Source of the DNA: Caryophanales bacterium
GTDB taxonomy: Bacteria; Bacillota_I; Bacilli_A; RFN20; CAG-826
Direction: 5' to 3'
DNA: 7,410 bases
Assembly: GCA_022781015.1 (NCBI GenBank)
Contig: JALEUF010000138.1
Span: 1-7,410 of the forward strand
The notes beneath the pieces are model-generated. The model did not search any database, was not told the origin of the DNA, and worked only from the letters and a program-made list of their open reading frames with translations. Both the position numbers and the translations under genes were made by a program. Positions 5,404 to 7,410 of this stretch are shown one piece after another. The first letter of the stretch is position 1. Each line of letters begins with the position of its first letter.

Positions 5404-7410
5404 ATGAATAAAAAGCTAAAAGTAGCAGCGGTTACTTTATCATCGTTTTTGTTATTTGGTTCTATATTTGGGTTAGCCCAAAACCTATATAGAGAATACA
5501 AAACAGGAGATTACGTTAAAGATGAAGATGCTTATTTTGGTGAGAGAATCACCAATCCGGCAGGATTAATAAAGGCATCTAAATATATTGTTCCTAGTGA
5601 TGGAGAATATTCAAAACAAAAGACCCGTTCATTAGGCACATCATTAATTGGCAACATCGAAAGTGTCTGGGATAGCTATACAGGCAAAGGTACTACTATT
5701 GCTGTTATTGATGATGGATTCGATTATAAACATCCTGAATATGTTAGAAGTGATGGCACAAGCGCTATATCCAAAGATAGTCGTTATTATTATTCTAATT
5801 CTCAGGGTACAGCCCTTTACTATAAGTCTTATTCTTCTAATCCAACTTGTATTGCCGAAGATTGGGAAAAAGTAGATGCTAATGAGTATGCCTGGGCAAC
5901 TCATGGGACAAATACATCTACAACAGCGGCTGCTCCTCTAAACGACGTAGGTGGAGTTGGAATTGCTCCTGATGCAGATATTTTGGCTTTGAAAATAGAT
6001 ATGAGTTTTGCTGCCATTGAAGGCGCCATTGATTATGCAATCAGCCAAAAAGTCGATGTTATTAATATGTCTTTAGGCGCATATGCCGAGAACTTCACTG
6101 ATGGTTGGGGAGATCCTCAAGAAGGTGATAGTTCGGTTGCTCTTTATTTGGAAGATGTCTGTAAAAAAGCATATAACGCTGGAATTATTGTTGTAGCAGC
6201 AGCTGGAAATGAATCTACTTATCATAAATCTTATCCAGCATGTAATAGCAATGTAATCGGAGTCGGAGCTATAGGAGACTATGATAACAAGGGTAATGCT
6301 TCTAAGCTTGCTGAATTTACTAATTATGTTGATCCTAGCCAAACCGGTGAGGTTAATGTTGATATTTTAGCCCCTGGATATGTTTGGACCGCAACCCAAT
6401 CGGGGACTAAAAATTCCATAACCCATATATATGAAGATACACAGGGTACTTCGTTTTCTAGTCCAATAGTTGCGGGTGCCGCTTGCTTATGGAAACAAAA
6501 ATATCCAAAAGGAACGCCATCTCAATTCCTAAATCAACTTCAAAGTACTGCTGACGATATTGGATTATATAAAAACAAAATGATTCCGCTAAATAGCTGG
6601 GATAGTTCGCTTAGTGATGTTGGCCCATCTAACATTACTAATGGAAGATTAAATGTTGCTAATTTAATGAAAATAAATGAACCATTTGTCTCCGTTCAGC
6701 AAACTTCAATTAATCTTGCGGTTAACGAGAAGATTAAGGTTAAGTTAGAAACTGCTAATGGAACCATTACGTATGCATCATCTAATGCCGATGTTGCTAA
6801 AGTTGACGGAAACGGATTAATAGAAGGCATTAGCGAAGGCAACGCAAATATCATTGTCACGGCGACTAAAAATGGGAAAATAGCTACAGTCAACGTTCCT
6901 GTTAAAGTTTCTCCATTCATTGCGACATCATCTTTAAGTGTTGACCCTAGTTCGGTCAATCTGACGGTTGGCGATACTTATGATATGGAGAAAACGGTTA
7001 TAGCTACTCCTAGCGATGCCTCTAGACTTTTCTTATTCGAAAGCCAAGATGATAAGGTCGCTAGCGTAGATATTGATACCGGTTTAGTTACCGCTATTGG
7101 TGAAGGAACTACGACAATTGATGTTATTGCTCCTTATGGCGAGGGTAGTGCGTCCTTGTTAGTAACGGTAGAAGCTCCAATAACTCCAACTTCTTGGGAT
7201 AAAGTAACTACTCAAGCAGATTTAACTGATGGTGATTATTTAATTGTATGTGAAGACCAAAATGTTGCCCTTAACGGCGGTGCCGACAATTTAAATACCA
7301 CAAATACTTTATCCGTAAGCGTTTCTAACAGTAAGATCACTTATAATAAAGATACTGAAGCCGCTAAATTTACCATTGAATCATATTCCGGTGGATATAG
7401 TATCAAATCT
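5404..7410 (+). CDS. Secreted subtilisin-like serine protease (S8) with BIG2 domains, 3'-truncated by the window edge
   Basis: The frame is open from ATG at 5404 to the right edge (669 codons, no stop). Residues 1-25 are a signal peptide (MNKKLK, a hydrophobic stretch, probable cut after FGLA). A short prosegment follows, then the S8 catalytic domain at about 86-400: Asp103 in TIAVIDDGFD, His167 in ATHGTN, oxyanion Asn269 in VVAAAGNE, Ser350 in GTSFSSPIVAG. The His motif has Asn170 where most subtilases have a second His (HGTH). Two bacterial Ig-like group 2 (BIG2) domains follow at about 430-502 (SSNADVAKVDGNGLIEGI core) and 507-590 (DKVASVDIDTGLVTAI core). From residue 597 a further domain begins (SWDKVTTQADLTDGDYLIV), of a kind common at the end of large surface proteins; it is incomplete. 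All catalytic residues are present, so an active extracellular or wall-associated protease is likely. Anchoring signals, if any, lie beyond the window. Confidence 0.92.
   Translation, partial: MNKKLKVAAVTLSSFLLFGSIFGLAQNLYREYKTGDYVKDEDAYFGERITNPAGLIKASKYIVPSDGEYSKQKTRSLGTSLIGNIESVWDSYTGKGTTIAVIDDGFDYKHPEYVRSDGTSAISKDSRYYYSNSQGTALYYKSYSSNPTCIAEDWEKVDANEYAWATHGTNTSTTAAAPLNDVGGVGIAPDADILALKIDMSFAAIEGAIDYAISQKVDVINMSLGAYAENFTDGWGDPQEGDSSVALYLEDVCKKAYNAGIIVVAAAGNESTYHKSYPACNSNVIGVGAIGDYDNKGNASKLAEFTNYVDPSQTGEVNVDILAPGYVWTATQSGTKNSITHIYEDTQGTSFSSPIVAGAACLWKQKYPKGTPSQFLNQLQSTADDIGLYKNKMIPLNSWDSSLSDVGPSNITNGRLNVANLMKINEPFVSVQQTSINLAVNEKIKVKLETANGTITYASSNADVAKVDGNGLIEGISEGNANIIVTATKNGKIATVNVPVKVSPFIATSSLSVDPSSVNLTVGDTYDMEKTVIATPSDASRLFLFESQDDKVASVDIDTGLVTAIGEGTTTIDVIAPYGEGSASLLVTVEAPITPTSWDKVTTQADLTDGDYLIVCEDQNVALNGGADNLNTTNTLSVSVSNSKITYNKDTEAAKFTIESYSGGYSIKS

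Noticed and set aside
5644..6959. Several open frames in other frames or antisense within the subtilase gene
   Set aside because: They overlap the catalytic triad and BIG2 coding sequence and are low-complexity shadows; the subtilase frame has a signal peptide, ribosome site and all catalytic residues.
1..7410. CRISPR array, tRNA/rRNA, insertion sequence or attachment-site repeats
   Set aside because: No regularly spaced repeats, cloverleaf-like sequence, transposase frame or flanking direct repeats around the minus-strand cassette were seen.

Overview
This AT-rich window carries five genes: two fragments cut by the window edges and three complete genes between them. The layout is a secreted-type protease inhibitor (serpin) on the plus strand at the left, a tight three-gene operon on the minus strand in the middle, and a secreted subtilisin-like protease with bacterial Ig-like domains on the plus strand at the right. 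AT-rich coding sequence, strong AGGAGG-type ribosome binding sites, a Gram-positive style signal peptide and BIG2-repeat surface proteins together suggest an uncultured low-GC Bacillota (possibly a gut Bacilli or Mollicutes-related lineage). That placement is inference; no marker gene is present.

Left (1-1064): the C-terminal ~353 residues of a serpin, running off the left edge. The serpin signature near the C terminus is intact, but the reactive-centre loop hinge is unusual for an inhibitory serpin. Its end faces the end of the minus-strand operon, with only 22 bases between the two stop codons.

Middle (5217 down to 1087, minus strand): the most interesting part. Gene order in transcription is (1) a prephenate-dehydratase-like (PDT) domain protein that has no ACT domain and instead carries an unrecognised beta-rich C-terminal domain; (2) a TIR-domain protein with a C-terminal cysteine/histidine zinc module whose spacing matches the CHORD domain of eukaryotic immune co-chaperones; (3) a large membrane protein with N-terminal transmembrane segments followed by a Rossmann-like (TrkA-N/RCK-like) cytoplasmic region and a possible degenerate RyR-like motif. 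The genes overlap or nearly touch, so they are probably co-translated. None has a neighbour from aromatic amino acid synthesis. The arrangement reads as a candidate NAD-centred immune or conflict system: a ligand-binding sensor, a TIR enzyme or signalling protein, and a membrane effector or channel. The domain calls rest on motifs seen in the sequence; the system-level function is inference.

Right (5404 to the right edge): a signal-peptide-bearing S8 family serine protease with catalytic Asp103, His167 and Ser350 and oxyanion Asn269, two BIG2-like domains, and the start of a further surface domain cut by the edge. The 186-base divergent gap before it holds promoters for both directions and a small inverted repeat. 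No RNA genes, CRISPR arrays, insertion sequences or attachment sites were seen.
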